64,000 bases of DNA from Spiroplasma phoeniceum P40. Its GTDB lineage: Bacteria; Bacillota_I; Bacilli_A; Mycoplasmatales; Mycoplasmataceae. Positions 15,546 to 24,907 of this stretch are shown piece after piece (within the stretch, counting starts at the first letter, position 1; each line of letters opens with the position of its first letter). Location: NCBI RefSeq assembly GCF_003339775.1, contig NZ_CP031088.1, positions 1 to 64,000 of the forward strand, given 5' to 3'. A program made the position numbers and the translations under genes. A model generated the notes under the pieces. The model saw nothing but the letters and a program-made list of their open reading frames with translations, was not told the origin of the DNA and searched no databases.

Positions 15546-17564
15546 ATGAATAAAAAAAGAATGTGATTTGCAATTATAAGTTCATTAATTTTTATTGGTT
15601 TGATTATTTTAACAATTGTATTATGAACAAAATCAGATATTACAAAAATTAGCGAAGGAGATATGCAAAAAATTGGTAATACTCAAAAGTATAACAATCA
15701 AAATATTGATGAAATTACTATTAAGGCTAATGTTGGTAAAAATACTGTAGTTATGGAAGGAGTAATTCGATATTCTGAGGGTGGTGTTATCAAAACTGTT
15801 CGCTATAGTTCGGAATGAAACCGTGAAGGTTTTAGAACTTATACTTACAAGGGCGAAATACCAACAAATACATGAGATGAAAATTTTAAAAATAAATTAA
15901 AAGGTGGTTTTGTTTCAGTTGACCGTGAGTTTGTTCCAATGTGACAAGCGATGTTAATACAATTAGTACCATGATTATTAATAATGGGAATCGCCGTCTT
16001 TATGATTGCTCGTTTATCAAAAATGTCTGGTGGGATGTCAGGTGCTAATCCCTTTTCAATGGGGAAAAATAAAGCACGTCAAATTCAATCGACTGTTAAA
16101 TTTTCTGATGTTGCAGGAATTAATGAAGAAAAAACAGAGTTAGTTGAGTTAGTTGATTATTTAAAGAATCCACAGAAATATTCAAGTATGGGTGCTCGTG
16201 CTCCAAAAGGAGTTCTAATGGAAGGACCACCAGGTACAGGAAAAACTTTATTAGCAAAAGCTGTTGCTGGAGAAGCTAGTGTTCCATTCTTTTCAATTTC
16301 AGGTTCTGAATTTGAAGAAATGTTTGTTGGAGTTGGTGCTTCAAGAATTCGTGAAATGTTTATTGCAGCTAAAAAAGCTGCACCATGTATCATTTTTATT
16401 GATGAAATTGATGCTGTTGGTCGAAAAAGAACTGTTTCAATTGGGAGTGGTGCTAATGAACAAACATTGAACCAATTATTAGTTGAAATGGATGGTTTTG
16501 GAACTAATACGGGAGTTATTGTTATGGCAGCAACAAACCGAGTTGATGTATTAGACTATGCCTTATTAAGACCGGGGCGTTTTGACCGCCAGATTCAAAT
16601 TTCATTACCAGATATTAATGAACGAGAAGCAATTTTAAAATTACATGCTCGAAATAAAGCAGTTTCAACAGAGGTTGATTTTAGACGAATCGCGGAAAGA
16701 ACGCCAGGATTTTCTGGAGCTCAATTAGAGAATGTTTTAAATGAAGCAGCAATTTTATGTGTTCGTAAGAATTTAAAAATTATTACTGTTAATATTATTG
16801 ATGAAGCGATTGATCGTGTTGTTGGGGGACCAGCAAAAGAATCACGTAAATATTCAGTAATGGATAAAGATATTGTTTCTTATCATGAAGCTGGTCATGC
16901 TCTAATTGGTTTACGTTTAGAAGCAGCTAGCAAAGTTCAAAAAGTTACTATTATTCCACGTGGACAAGCAGGTGGTTATACAATTATGACACCAAAAGAA
17001 GAAACAATGTTTCATAGTAAAGAGAACTTATATGCGACAATTACTGGTTATTTAGGTGGGCGTGCATCAGAAGAGATTATTTTTGGAAAAACAAAAATAA
17101 CAACAGGAGCACATGATGATTTAGAAAAAGCAACTAATATTGCACGTCATATGGTTACTGAATATGGAATGAGTTCTTTAGGATTAGTTCAATTTGAATC
17201 ACCAAAAGATGAATATACTGGAACAAGAAAACGTTATTCAGAAGATATTGCGGCTAAAATTGATACTGAAGTTCGTAAAATTTTAGATGATTGTTATGTA
17301 ACAGCAAAAGCATTAATTTCTGAAAATCGTAGTTTATTAAATTTAATTGCTGAAAGTTTAAAAATATTAGAAACAATTACGGCAGAACAAATTGAATATA
17401 TTGATAAATATCATAAATTACCTGATGAAGTAATTCATGAAAAAGAACGTGCAGCAAAGCATAAAGAAAAAGAAGCAAAAGGTGAAATTTTAGAAGTTAA
17501 ACCAAAAGAACGAAAAAAAGATCACCCAAAAGATGATAAAAATAATGATCCAAATAAGAAGTAG
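15546..17564 (+). CDS. ftsH: ATP-dependent zinc metalloprotease FtsH
   Basis: Membrane-anchored AAA+ protease. 672 residues: an N-terminal membrane helix (residues about 8-28), an extracytoplasmic domain, a second helix (about 135-155), then the AAA domain with [22 protein letters not shown] and the SRH region, and the protease domain with HEAGH (zinc site). The lysine-rich tail is low complexity. TGA Trp codons occur throughout the first 150 residues. AGAGGA precedes the ATG. Confidence 0.96.
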
Positions 17565-17586
17565 GCTAATTAAGTCTACTTTTTGT
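17560..17586 (+). terminator. Terminator after ftsH
   Basis: AGTAGGCT and AGTCTACT form an imperfect stem overlapping the ftsH stop and running into TTTTTG. Confidence 0.55.
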
Positions 17587-17651
17587 TTTACTTTTAACGA
17601 TGATTATACTATAATTGCAAAGTAAAGAAATTTATAAAGGAGTTTAAAGGA

Positions 17652-18515
17652 ATGGACAAAGCAACGAAAGCAATTAGTAATGTTCATAATGTTAAAATGA
17701 CAGTTGTTGATGCAACTAAATCATTAAACGATATTATTAAATTACATGCAACTAATCCGCTTGCAACAATTGTGTTGTCAAGAGTTGTTCTAGCCACTAT
17801 TTTAATTGGTAGTGATATGAAAAATGCAACTGATAAAATGACAAGTATTATTAATGGAAATGGTCCAATTGGAACGATTATGGCAGAATATACTGGTCAT
17901 AAAGTACGAGGATTTTGTGCTAATCCACAATTTGATGTTGATGAAATTGATCGTGAACATAATGTTATTTCCCAAGTAGTTGGTACAAATGGTTATTTAC
18001 GCGTAATGAAATATTTAGGAATGAAAGAAAGTTTCTCAGGTCAAATTCAATTAATTTCTGGTGAAATTAATTTAGATTTTACTTATTATTTAGCACAAAG
18101 TGAACAAATTAAATCAGTTATTGCATGTTCAATTAAAATGAATGAAGATAATACAATTGCAAAAGCAGTTGGTTTTTTCGCACAGTTGTTACCAGAACAT
18201 AAAGAAGAAGATATTGACTATTTAGAAGAAAAAATTGAAAATTTAGAAAACATTAGTCATAAATTAATTGCTGAAGATAATTTAATTAATATTTTTAAAC
18301 TAATTGATCAAAATGCCAAAGTGTTAGAAGTTGATGAAGTTAAATTTGAATGTAGTTGCTCATACGAAAAAGTTTTAGAATCAGCAAAATTATTAGGTAA
18401 TGAGCAACTTAATGAAATTTTAATAAATAATGGTGAAATTGAAATTGCATGTGATTTTTGCCGCAAAAAATATCATATTAGAGCAAGTGATTTAAAAAGT
18501 TTACTTAAAGAATAA
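17652..18515 (+). CDS. hslO: Redox-regulated chaperone Hsp33
   Basis: Hsp33 is a holdase activated when its zinc cysteines are oxidised. The 287-residue protein has the C-terminal zinc module C-S-C followed about 35 residues later by C-D-F-C (FECSCSYEKV and IACDFCRKKYH), the four redox cysteines. The N-terminal sequence (RVVLATILIG, GNGPIGTIMAEY) is typical. AAAGGAG lies about 10 bases before the ATG. It follows ftsH as in many Firmicutes. A hairpin without T run (GATATC repeats, about 18523-18545) follows. Confidence 0.95.
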   Translation: MDKATKAISNVHNVKMTVVDATKSLNDIIKLHATNPLATIVLSRVVLATILIGSDMKNATDKMTSIINGNGPIGTIMAEYTGHKVRGFCANPQFDVDEIDREHNVISQVVGTNGYLRVMKYLGMKESFSGQIQLISGEINLDFTYYLAQSEQIKSVIACSIKMNEDNTIAKAVGFFAQLLPEHKEEDIDYLEEKIENLENISHKLIAEDNLINIFKLIDQNAKVLEVDEVKFECSCSYEKVLESAKLLGNEQLNEILINNGEIEIACDFCRKKYHIRASDLKSLLKE

Positions 18516-18643
18516 CGGCAAGATATCAGGGCAAGATATCTTAAATAAGTTTATAAAATTATAATAATTTTGTTATGATATTATTATGATAAAAAATAAT
18601 TGTAAAATGTATTTTAGTATTTAAAGGGGAGGCACAACACAAG

Positions 18644-19585
18644 ATGGCTGAAATTAAAGATGTACCTAGTACAGACCAAACAAAACCACATGGAAAAGAA
18701 GCTAAAGCAAAAAAACCAAATGACAAAAAACCAAAAGAAAAAATTGATTATACTTCCGTTAAAAAATTTAAACAAAAGTTAAAAGAGCAAAAGAAACAAA
18801 CAAAGTTATATTCAAAACGAATTATAAAAGGGGAAATTATTTCAACAACAAATAGTAAACCAGATACAAGTAAATATGTAATTGAACTAGTTGATGTGAA
18901 AAAATCATATATTACTGGGGAAGTTGAAACACCAGTTTTAAAAGGAATTAATTTAAAATTAGAAAAAGGAGACTTTATTGTTATTCTAGGTCCTTCTGGA
19001 TCAGGAAAAACTACATTACTAAACATTATTTCAGGTTTAGATAAAGTTTCAAGTGGTGATGTTTTTGTTATTGGCTATAACTTATCGTTATTAAAAGATG
19101 TTGATTTAACAAAATTTAGACGAGATAATGTTGGTTTTATTTTCCAACAATATAATTTATTAACTAATTTAACTGCCAAAGAAAATGCTGAAGTTGGGGA
19201 AAATTTAAGTAAAAACAAAAATAAGGATATGACAATTAAAGATATTTTTGAGACAATTGGAATGGAAGAACAAATGAACAAATATCCTCACCAAATGTCA
19301 GGGGGACAACAACAACGGGTTTCAATTGCTAGAGCATTAGCAAAAAATCCAGATATCTTATTTGGTGATGAACCAACAGGAGCTTTAGATGAAGAAATGG
19401 GTCGAAAAGTACTTGAAATTTTAGTTGATGTTAATAAAAAATATAAAACAATGGTTATTATTGTTACGCATAACCCAAATATTGCTGATATTGCTAATAC
19501 AGTTATTCATGTTCGTAATGGATTAATTGACCAAATTAAGAAAAATACACATCCAAAGAAACCAAGTGAAATTGATTGATCTTAA
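18644..19585 (+). CDS. ABC transporter ATP-binding protein (MacB/LolD type)
   Basis: 313 residues. A charged lysine-rich N-terminal extension of about 80 residues precedes a complete nucleotide-binding domain: Walker A GPSGSGKTT, Q-loop FIFQQYNLL, signature MSGGQQQR, Walker B DILFGDEPTGALD and H-loop VTHN. This fits the FtsE/LolD/MacB-like subgroup. The final TGA is Trp, then Ser and a TAA at 19583. No permease is adjacent; the gene is followed by a terminator, so the partner must be elsewhere. Confidence 0.9.
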
Positions 19586-19587
19586 TT

Positions 19588-19620
19588 TGTAAAACGCTAT
19601 TATGTGTTTTACATTTTTTT
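19588..19620 (+). terminator. Terminator after the ABC ATPase
   Basis: TGTAAAAC and GTTTTACA form an 8-bp stem followed by a T7 run. Confidence 0.75.
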
Positions 19621-19778
19621 ATTAAAATTATTAGAAATATTTTTTAAAATAATAAAATAATTTTACAATATCTTTAATGAATTATTGAAATTTGTTACAA
19701 TTAAAAAGAAGTTATCGTTTAACTATTTACTTACAAGTAATATTTATTAAGCAATATTTTTGTAAGGAGGAAATTCAG

Positions 19779-19889
19779 ATGACAGATTGTAGGTTATCTT
19801 GCCATGCTTGTAAATGTTCATGTTCAGGTACAAACAGTGATCATAAATGTTTTGAATGTGATTGCAACAAACCACATGGACGAAAATAA
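19779..19889 (+). CDS. 36-residue cysteine-rich peptide, metallothionein-like
   Basis: A strong AAGGAGG (19764-19770) lies 8 bases before the ATG and a terminator follows, so this is a convincing small gene. Eight of 36 residues are cysteines (positions 4, 8, 11, 13, 15, 24, 27, 29), arranged as two clusters (C-x3-C-x2-C-x-C-x-C and C-x2-C-x-C) joined by a short polar linker, with two histidines nearby. Such CxC/CxxC clustering is typical of metal-binding peptides such as metallothioneins; no family is recognised and metal binding is inferred. Confidence 0.75.
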   Translation: MTDCRLSCHACKCSCSGTNSDHKCFECDCNKPHGRK

Positions 19890-19895
19890 TATTTT

Positions 19896-19922
19896 GTTTC
19901 TCATTTTTGAGAAACTTTTTTT
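19896..19922 (+). terminator. Terminator of the cysteine-rich peptide gene
   Basis: GTTTCTC (19896-19902) pairs with GAGAAAC (19909-19915), followed by a T run. Confidence 0.8.
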
Positions 19923-20046
19923 GTAATATCATATATGAACTATAATAAGGAATAACTAGTCTTAAAAATAGTTTTTTTATTGAATTTATTGTTATTTTTG
20001 ATTAAGATTTATCTAATGACTGTTAATTAAAGAAGGAATTAGAAAA

Positions 20047-20370
20047 ATGAGAATTGGAAATATTGAAATCAAAGGGCAAGTTTTTTTAGCACCAATGGCC
20101 GGAATTACGAATGAAGCATTCCGAATTATTTGTCATGAATTAGGAGCAGGATTGGTTTATGCTGAAATGGTTAGTGATAAAGCAATTTTACAAAAAAATG
20201 AACGAACTTTACAAATGATTAAGGTAAATAAATTAGAACATCCAATTTCAATGCAAATTTTTGGAACATATATGGAAACTTTTGTTGCAGCAGCAAAATA
20301 TGTTGATCAACATAGTGATTGTGATATTATTGATATTAATATGGGTTGTCCTGCATCAAAAATTGGGTAG
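20047..20370 (+). pseudogene. dusB: tRNA-dihydrouridine synthase, 3'-truncated
   Basis: The first 107 residues match the FMN-binding TIM barrel of DusB: FLAPMAGITNEAFR at the start and the family signature INMGCPASK just before the break. Full-length enzymes have about 320 residues, so two thirds, including the catalytic Cys loop and tRNA-binding domain, are missing. A stop appears immediately after the conserved motif, where sequence character changes to phage DNA. The remainder may lie at the far end of the inserted element, outside this window. Confidence 0.85.
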
Positions 20371-21101
20371 TAAGAAAAAAGCTTAGGTTTTATAAAAAAT
20401 ATAAATAAAGTAATTAAATACAAATTAAAGTAATCGCTTATTAAAGCGTTTTTTTATTTGCATTATTCATTAGATAGTATCTTTAAAATTAAAAATTAAC
20501 CCATTTTTCCCTACAAATTAGTTAATTTTTATAATTTCCTTTCTGTGATTTATTATATTTTTTTTCGGTTTAACAACTAATAATATCATTTTTAATAAAG
20601 GTACTATCTGATGAATAATGCAATCTAAAACTTAATATTTTGATGCTTAAAGATGGATAACTCATCTATGGCACGAAACCTTAAAAAAGTGTGAAAGCGA
20701 TTGGATTTACTACTCCTATTTATTTCTTTAATTCTCGGCGGGGTTAGTCGCCCGCGAAATGTCAGAGCGTGTGTTTTTGCTTGTTTCATAAAAAGAGTGC
20801 TGTTAAACCGAAAAAAACAATATCGGACACTAAAAAACAAGAGGGAGGAGCTCCAAAAGGTTATTTTCTTTATATAAAGTTGTGTAGGGATGGATGAAGC
20901 GTAATTAATAACTGGGTAAACTGTTTTTTTGTTTATTTCCGTGGGGGGTAAACTCTATCAAAATATCCTATCCGCCCCCGCTCACCCCCGAAGTGAAGCG
21001 GGCGGAGAAGTAATTAAATACTAAAATAAATTATCTACTAAATATCAAAATATTAACCAATAAAGGAATATTATGTTTTTTTACAAAAAGAAAATTATAA
21101 A
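20371..21101. other. Non-coding left end of prophage A with inverted repeat and GC-rich hairpins
   Basis: No convincing gene. A hairpin CGCTTATTAAAGCG with a T run lies near 20432. An imperfect inverted repeat of about 25 bases (near 20459-20484 and 20598-20623, containing GCATTATTCAT and ATGAATAATGC) encloses about 110 bases. Two islands, about 20735-20775 and 20940-21010, are far richer in G+C than anything nearby; the second forms a stem from CCGCCCCCGCT and AGCGGGCGG. This may be an end, origin or packaging region of a mobile element. Confidence 0.5.
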
Positions 21102-21365
21102 ATGAAAATATTACAAGATATGATTAAAGATTTAACAGATATTACTGTTGAAGAACAAAAAATAAATGAATATTTAAGCAGAGAATTTTTAGATTTACAA
21201 TGTTCTAAATTAAACGGTGCTGTTTTACGATGTGCTAAATTACAAGATGCTGATTTAAGAGGTGTTAATTTATCTTTTGCTGATTTACGAGATGCTGATT
21301 TAAAAAATATTGAAATCACTAAAAAACAATTAGACCAATTAATTGTTATTGAGGATGATGAATAA
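21102..21365 (+). CDS. Pentapeptide-repeat protein
   Basis: 87 residues. After an alpha-helical N-terminus (MKILQDMIKDLTDI) there are about eight A(D/N)LxX-type pentapeptides, for example LQDADLRGVNLSFADLRDADL, which form a right-handed quadrilateral beta-helix. The tail ITKKQLDQLIVIEDDE is shared with two related genes in this window (29035-29298 and 62360-62668). Some pentapeptide proteins mimic DNA and bind gyrase; that role is not shown here. Its stop overlaps the next start (TAATG). Confidence 0.75.
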   Translation: MKILQDMIKDLTDITVEEQKINEYLSREFLDLQCSKLNGAVLRCAKLQDADLRGVNLSFADLRDADLKNIEITKKQLDQLIVIEDDE

Positions 21366-21664
21366 TGAATATAACAGAATGAATTAAATATGAAAAGTTA
21401 GAAAAAGAAAATGAAGCACTTAATAGTAAAATACGAACACTTAAAGAAGAAAATGAAGCACTTAAAAAAGAACTTGCTGAGTTAAAACAACAACAATTAT
21501 ATAAAGAAGATTTTAAAGAATTTTATTATTGTATTAATTGTGTAGATAAATTATCTTTTGATCGGTGCAGAAATTGTGATTGAAAAAGAATAATTGATTT
21601 AAAAGATAATTCAAAATATAACAAATTACTTAGTAAGGATGTGAAATATGAAAAAGTTAAATAA
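21365..21664 (+). CDS. Small coiled-coil protein with zinc-knuckle-like cysteines
   Basis: 99 residues with two internal TGA Trp codons. It has a heptad-rich coiled coil (residues about 8-50, EALNSKIRTLKEENEALKKE), the shared module LKQQQLYKEDFKEF, then C-x2-C-x8-C-x2-C resembling a zinc ribbon, and the shared tail LKDNSKYNKLLSK. At least three related genes with different middles occur on the minus strand (28859, 61546, 61890). Function unknown. Confidence 0.65.
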
Positions 21665-21770
21665 AAAAACTATTAACAAAATAAATGAATTAATGCTTAG
21701 AAGTTATCCAGTTTCAAAAGACAAAATTACTGATGAACACTGAACATTAGGTTTACGCAAAAAGAATTAA
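21648..21770 (+). CDS. Small conserved phage protein (40 residues)
   Basis: Begins MKKLNKKTINKINELMLRSY and ends ITDEHWTLGLRKKN. It overlaps the preceding gene by 17 bases. A near copy lies at 63531-63650 on the minus strand, and 29477-29605 shares the ITDEHWALN ending. Conservation in two prophages supports translation. Function unknown. Confidence 0.6.
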
Positions 21771-21784
21771 GGAGTATAGATAAA

Positions 21785-22069
21785 ATGACAGAATATAAAA
21801 GTTTGTATATTAATAAAACTTGAGATGAAATAACAACATCATTTGATTGAGTTAATTGTCAACCTATTAATTGCCGTATTTAACATCATAAAAAACATTA
21901 TGATTTGCAATGTTTAGAATGAGCCAAAATGTATTTAAATTTATTTAAAAATAAATGAGATGTTATTGTTTCATATATGAAACATTATAAAATTAACGAT
22001 ATTTTAGATTTAGCATCAGATGAATGAAAAATATTACAAATTGACCAAAAAATCAAAGGAATAAATTAA
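21785..22069 (+). pseudogene. Phage protein with internal stop
   Basis: The frame starts MTEYKSLYINKTWDEI after a GGAG site, reaches a TAA at 21881 and stays open afterwards (EWAKMYLNLFKNKWDV) to 22067. TGA Trp codons on both sides show that both halves were once coding. No family recognised. Confidence 0.45.
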
Positions 22070-22357
22070 AATATATTATTTCAATTGACCCTGCTGGAAT
22101 TGGACAAACTGGTATTATTATTTATAATGTTTTGCAAAAGAAAATAATTAATAATATTACTTTTAGTTCTAATTCTGAAGAAGAAGCAATAAATAATATG
22201 TATTTAATATTAAATGAGTTCAAAAATAAAATTTGTTAAGAAAAATTATATTTATACTGGAAATATTAAAATGACAGAGCATGAATTAGATGCTTGGAAA
22301 CATTTACAATATTTTTTATTAAAAGGAGTTGATAAAAATGGCACAAACAAAAAGTAA
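22069..22357 (+). pseudogene. RuvC-like resolvase fragment, frameshifted
   Basis: The frame reads KYIISIDPAGIGQTGIIIYN, resembling the first catalytic strand of RuvC-like Holliday junction resolvases (IDPG..TG). It stops at 22237, but another frame continues with a RuvC-like ending (HELDAWKHLQYFLLKG). I infer a broken RNase H-fold resolvase. It has no clear start. Confidence 0.4.
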
Positions 22358-22583
22358 TTTATCTAAAAAATCAATAACTAATAAACCTAAAATAAAAAAT
22401 AAAAAAGTTAATAAGTTAGAATTAACTGTTAAATTATATGAAAATCCTATTAAAACTAAAATTAAAGCACTTGTTGCTGCTGGTATTGAAGTTGATGCTT
22501 GTTTTTTATCTTTTCGAGTAGATAGTTTTGAAATTATACAAAAAGCGATTAGAAAAAGAACAAATACAAATATTAAAAAATAG
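22338..22583 (+). CDS. Hypothetical basic protein of prophage A
   Basis: 81 residues, lysine-rich, starting MAQTKSNLSKKS after AAAAGGAG. The second half (IKALVAAGIEVDACFLSFRVDSF) looks folded. It lies directly before the scaffold-like gene, so it is probably virion-related. Unknown function. Confidence 0.5.
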   Translation: MAQTKSNLSKKSITNKPKIKNKKVNKLELTVKLYENPIKTKIKALVAAGIEVDACFLSFRVDSFEIIQKAIRKRTNTNIKK

Positions 22584-22594
22584 GAGGAAAAGCA

Positions 22595-23029
22595 ATGGCA
22601 TTAAAAAATGTAAAATATGTTCTTATCAATGAAGATAATGAACCAATTAAAAATGAAGATGGTAGTTTAGATATTAAAACTGCTGAAGTTGAAGAATTTA
22701 ATGCAAGTAATTTAGAAAATAGTAATCAACAAATCAACGAATTACAAACAAAAAATACTGAATTAACTTCTCAAATTGAACAACAAACTATTCAATTAAA
22801 ACAAATTGAAGTAATTGACTTTATTAATTCTTTAACTGATAATGAAGAATTTAAAAATGTTTTATTAAAGTCTTATGATATTAACGATGATATTGAAGTT
22901 ATCAAAACACAATTACAAAGTGTTTATGATGAATTAATTAAGGTACAAACAGTTAATACTGGTGGAGTACCAAAAACAGAAGAACAAAAAAACAATATTT
23001 TAGATATTGACAATGTATTTAATAAATAG
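22595..23029 (+). CDS. Probable capsid scaffold protein
   Basis: 144 residues, acidic and Gln/Glu/Asn-rich. It has an N-terminal beta segment and a long coiled coil (residues about 45-75), and ends with a short ordered helix. A good RBS (AGGAGG) precedes it. Acidic coiled-coil proteins directly upstream of a major capsid gene are usually scaffolds; the assignment rests on composition and position. Confidence 0.55.
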   Translation: MALKNVKYVLINEDNEPIKNEDGSLDIKTAEVEEFNASNLENSNQQINELQTKNTELTSQIEQQTIQLKQIEVIDFINSLTDNEEFKNVLLKSYDINDDIEVIKTQLQSVYDELIKVQTVNTGGVPKTEEQKNNILDIDNVFNK

Positions 23030-23046
23030 AAAGAAGGTATAAAATT

Positions 23047-24201
23047 ATGGCACAAAATCCACAAAGAATTTTCGGTGATATTGCTAATCAAGCAACAAAA
23101 CGAGAACGAGAAGCATTTGAAGAATGATATTTACAAACATATCAACAAAAATTTAGTTGAGAAGATTTATTTGCGTGAAAATAAGCAAATAAATTTGGTT
23201 TAACATATAAAAGAAAGAAAAATATTAAATATAAACAAGGCCTAGGAAAAGGTGGTCAAGTATTTAATACCGATGATAACTTATTAAAATACTCAACTGT
23301 TGAGTTTGAAGATGGAATTGTTGAATTAGATACAATTTTAACTTTTGCTCGTAAATTAGACCCAGTAGAAAGTGATTTTAATCCTAATCTTTGATCCGCT
23401 GATATTGAACAAGCAATGGATACTGAAATTGCTTATAAACGAAATAAAATTTTAGAAATTATTAATAATGGAGAAGTTACAACTATTCAAGGAAATAAAG
23501 CTGATGATACAAATGCTTTACAAATCCACGATGAAATTATGGACAAAATATATGAAAATGGTTTTACTCCATCAGAAACAGTTGTACTAGGTTCAGCAGA
23601 TTTTATCCGTGGAATTCGTAATAAATTACAATTACAACTTGGATCAAATGACCAAATTAATAGTGTAATTGAAACAAGTGGAGCAATGAAAACTGTTGAA
23701 GGAACAACATACTATATGGTTCCTAAAAAATTACCCATTATTAATGAAGATGGTTCAGAAGGAACAATTAATCTATTACCAAATGGTGTTAATGCAATAG
23801 CTTTTAAATTTAGCAAAAAATATGACCCACTTATTTTACGTAAAAAAGACCATACCCCATTAAGAGTTGGTGCGGCAGATTTAGGTACTGGAATGGGTAA
23901 TACTTTAATTATGGAAAGAGTTTTATATTTGGGTGGAGCAGTAGTTGAAACAAAAGGAATTATTAAACACATTTATTCAAAGCCTGCTTTATCAAAAGTT
24001 ATTACAGTACCTAATTTAGGTCAAATTACAATGGCTGGTGATATCCCAAAAACAGCAGAATTAGAAACTGCTATTAAAGTAAAAATTCCTAATTATCAAA
24101 CTGGAGATGCAACATTCTCTAATATTACATCTACTGGCGCATTAGCAACTGGAAATCCAAATAAATATAGTGGAACAGTTTCTCTAATTTATTCAAAGTA
24201 A
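23047..24201 (+). pseudogene. Major capsid protein of prophage A, nonsense mutation
   Basis: The frame begins MAQNPQRIFGDIANQATKRE, stops at a TAA at 23182-23184, and then stays open in the same frame to 24201 without an early ATG. The downstream part has the make-up of HK97-fold capsid proteins (ERVLYLGGAVVE, SKKYDPLILRKKDHTPLRVG). One base change (for example GAA to TAA) would explain the break. Position after the scaffold supports the role. Confidence 0.6.
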
Positions 24202-24203
24202 GT

Positions 24204-24907
24204 AGCGCCATAGATATCCACGATAAAATTAAAAATGTTGATAGTTTAACAAACGATGAAATAATTAAAGGAATTATTGTACCGCAAAAAGTAGTTAATG
24301 AAGATTTAAGACAACTTTTAAATGATAAAGTTTTAAAAGCAGTTAAAACAGTTGATGCAAGTTTAACAGTTGATGATTATGATTGATGACCTTTATTTTA
24401 TCAAGGTTCGCCTTCAACTTACGATATAACTACAACATATATTTATATTGATATTTATATTGAAGGTAAAAATAATGCCACTGGTTTATCACAAATTCAA
24501 TATTATAAAGTTCAAAAAGTAAATCAAATGAGTATTAAATCTTTTAATAAAGATAATATTGGGTCTTTAAAAAACCTTGATATAGTGATGTACCTGATTT
24601 AATTAAAAAAGCAGATGTAATTGCTGAAATGAATACTGGTATTATTAAAGCAATTCAAAAACTTAATGCTGGTTTAAGAACATCAGATTATACTGTTAAT
24701 ATTTTAGATTATGAACATAAAATCTTTAATGATCGCGATGAAGGTAATGTTACATCGGATGTAACATTACCATATAGTTTAAATGGTAAAAATTGATTAA
24801 ATGAAGAAACTGTGGGAATGGAAATTATTGTTCCTGACGCTACTAAAAAAACCAAAATAAAAAATAAAAATGCCAATTGGAACAACAAAAACTTCTCTTA
24901 TTTATAG
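24204..24907 (+). pseudogene. Fragmented protein with spiralin-like repeats
   Basis: Two open stretches in different frames join near 24575 through a one-base shift. Each contains a similar unit: NDKVLKAVKTVDASLTVDDYDW and NTGIIKAIQKLNAGLRTSDYTV. This pattern (helix ending in Asp-Tyr, then strands) resembles the repeat in the Spiroplasma surface protein spiralin. It could be a capsid or virion decoration gene. No start codon seen. Confidence 0.35.

Noticed and set aside
16264-16470. Alternative-frame ORFs within ftsH, gyrA and dnaX
   Set aside because: They overlap well-supported genes, lack an RBS and have biased composition; treated as shadows.
19692-19778. Longer start for the cysteine-rich peptide
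   Set aside because: The AAGGAGG at 19764-19770 clearly serves ATG 19779; the extension is hydrophobic noise covering the promoter.
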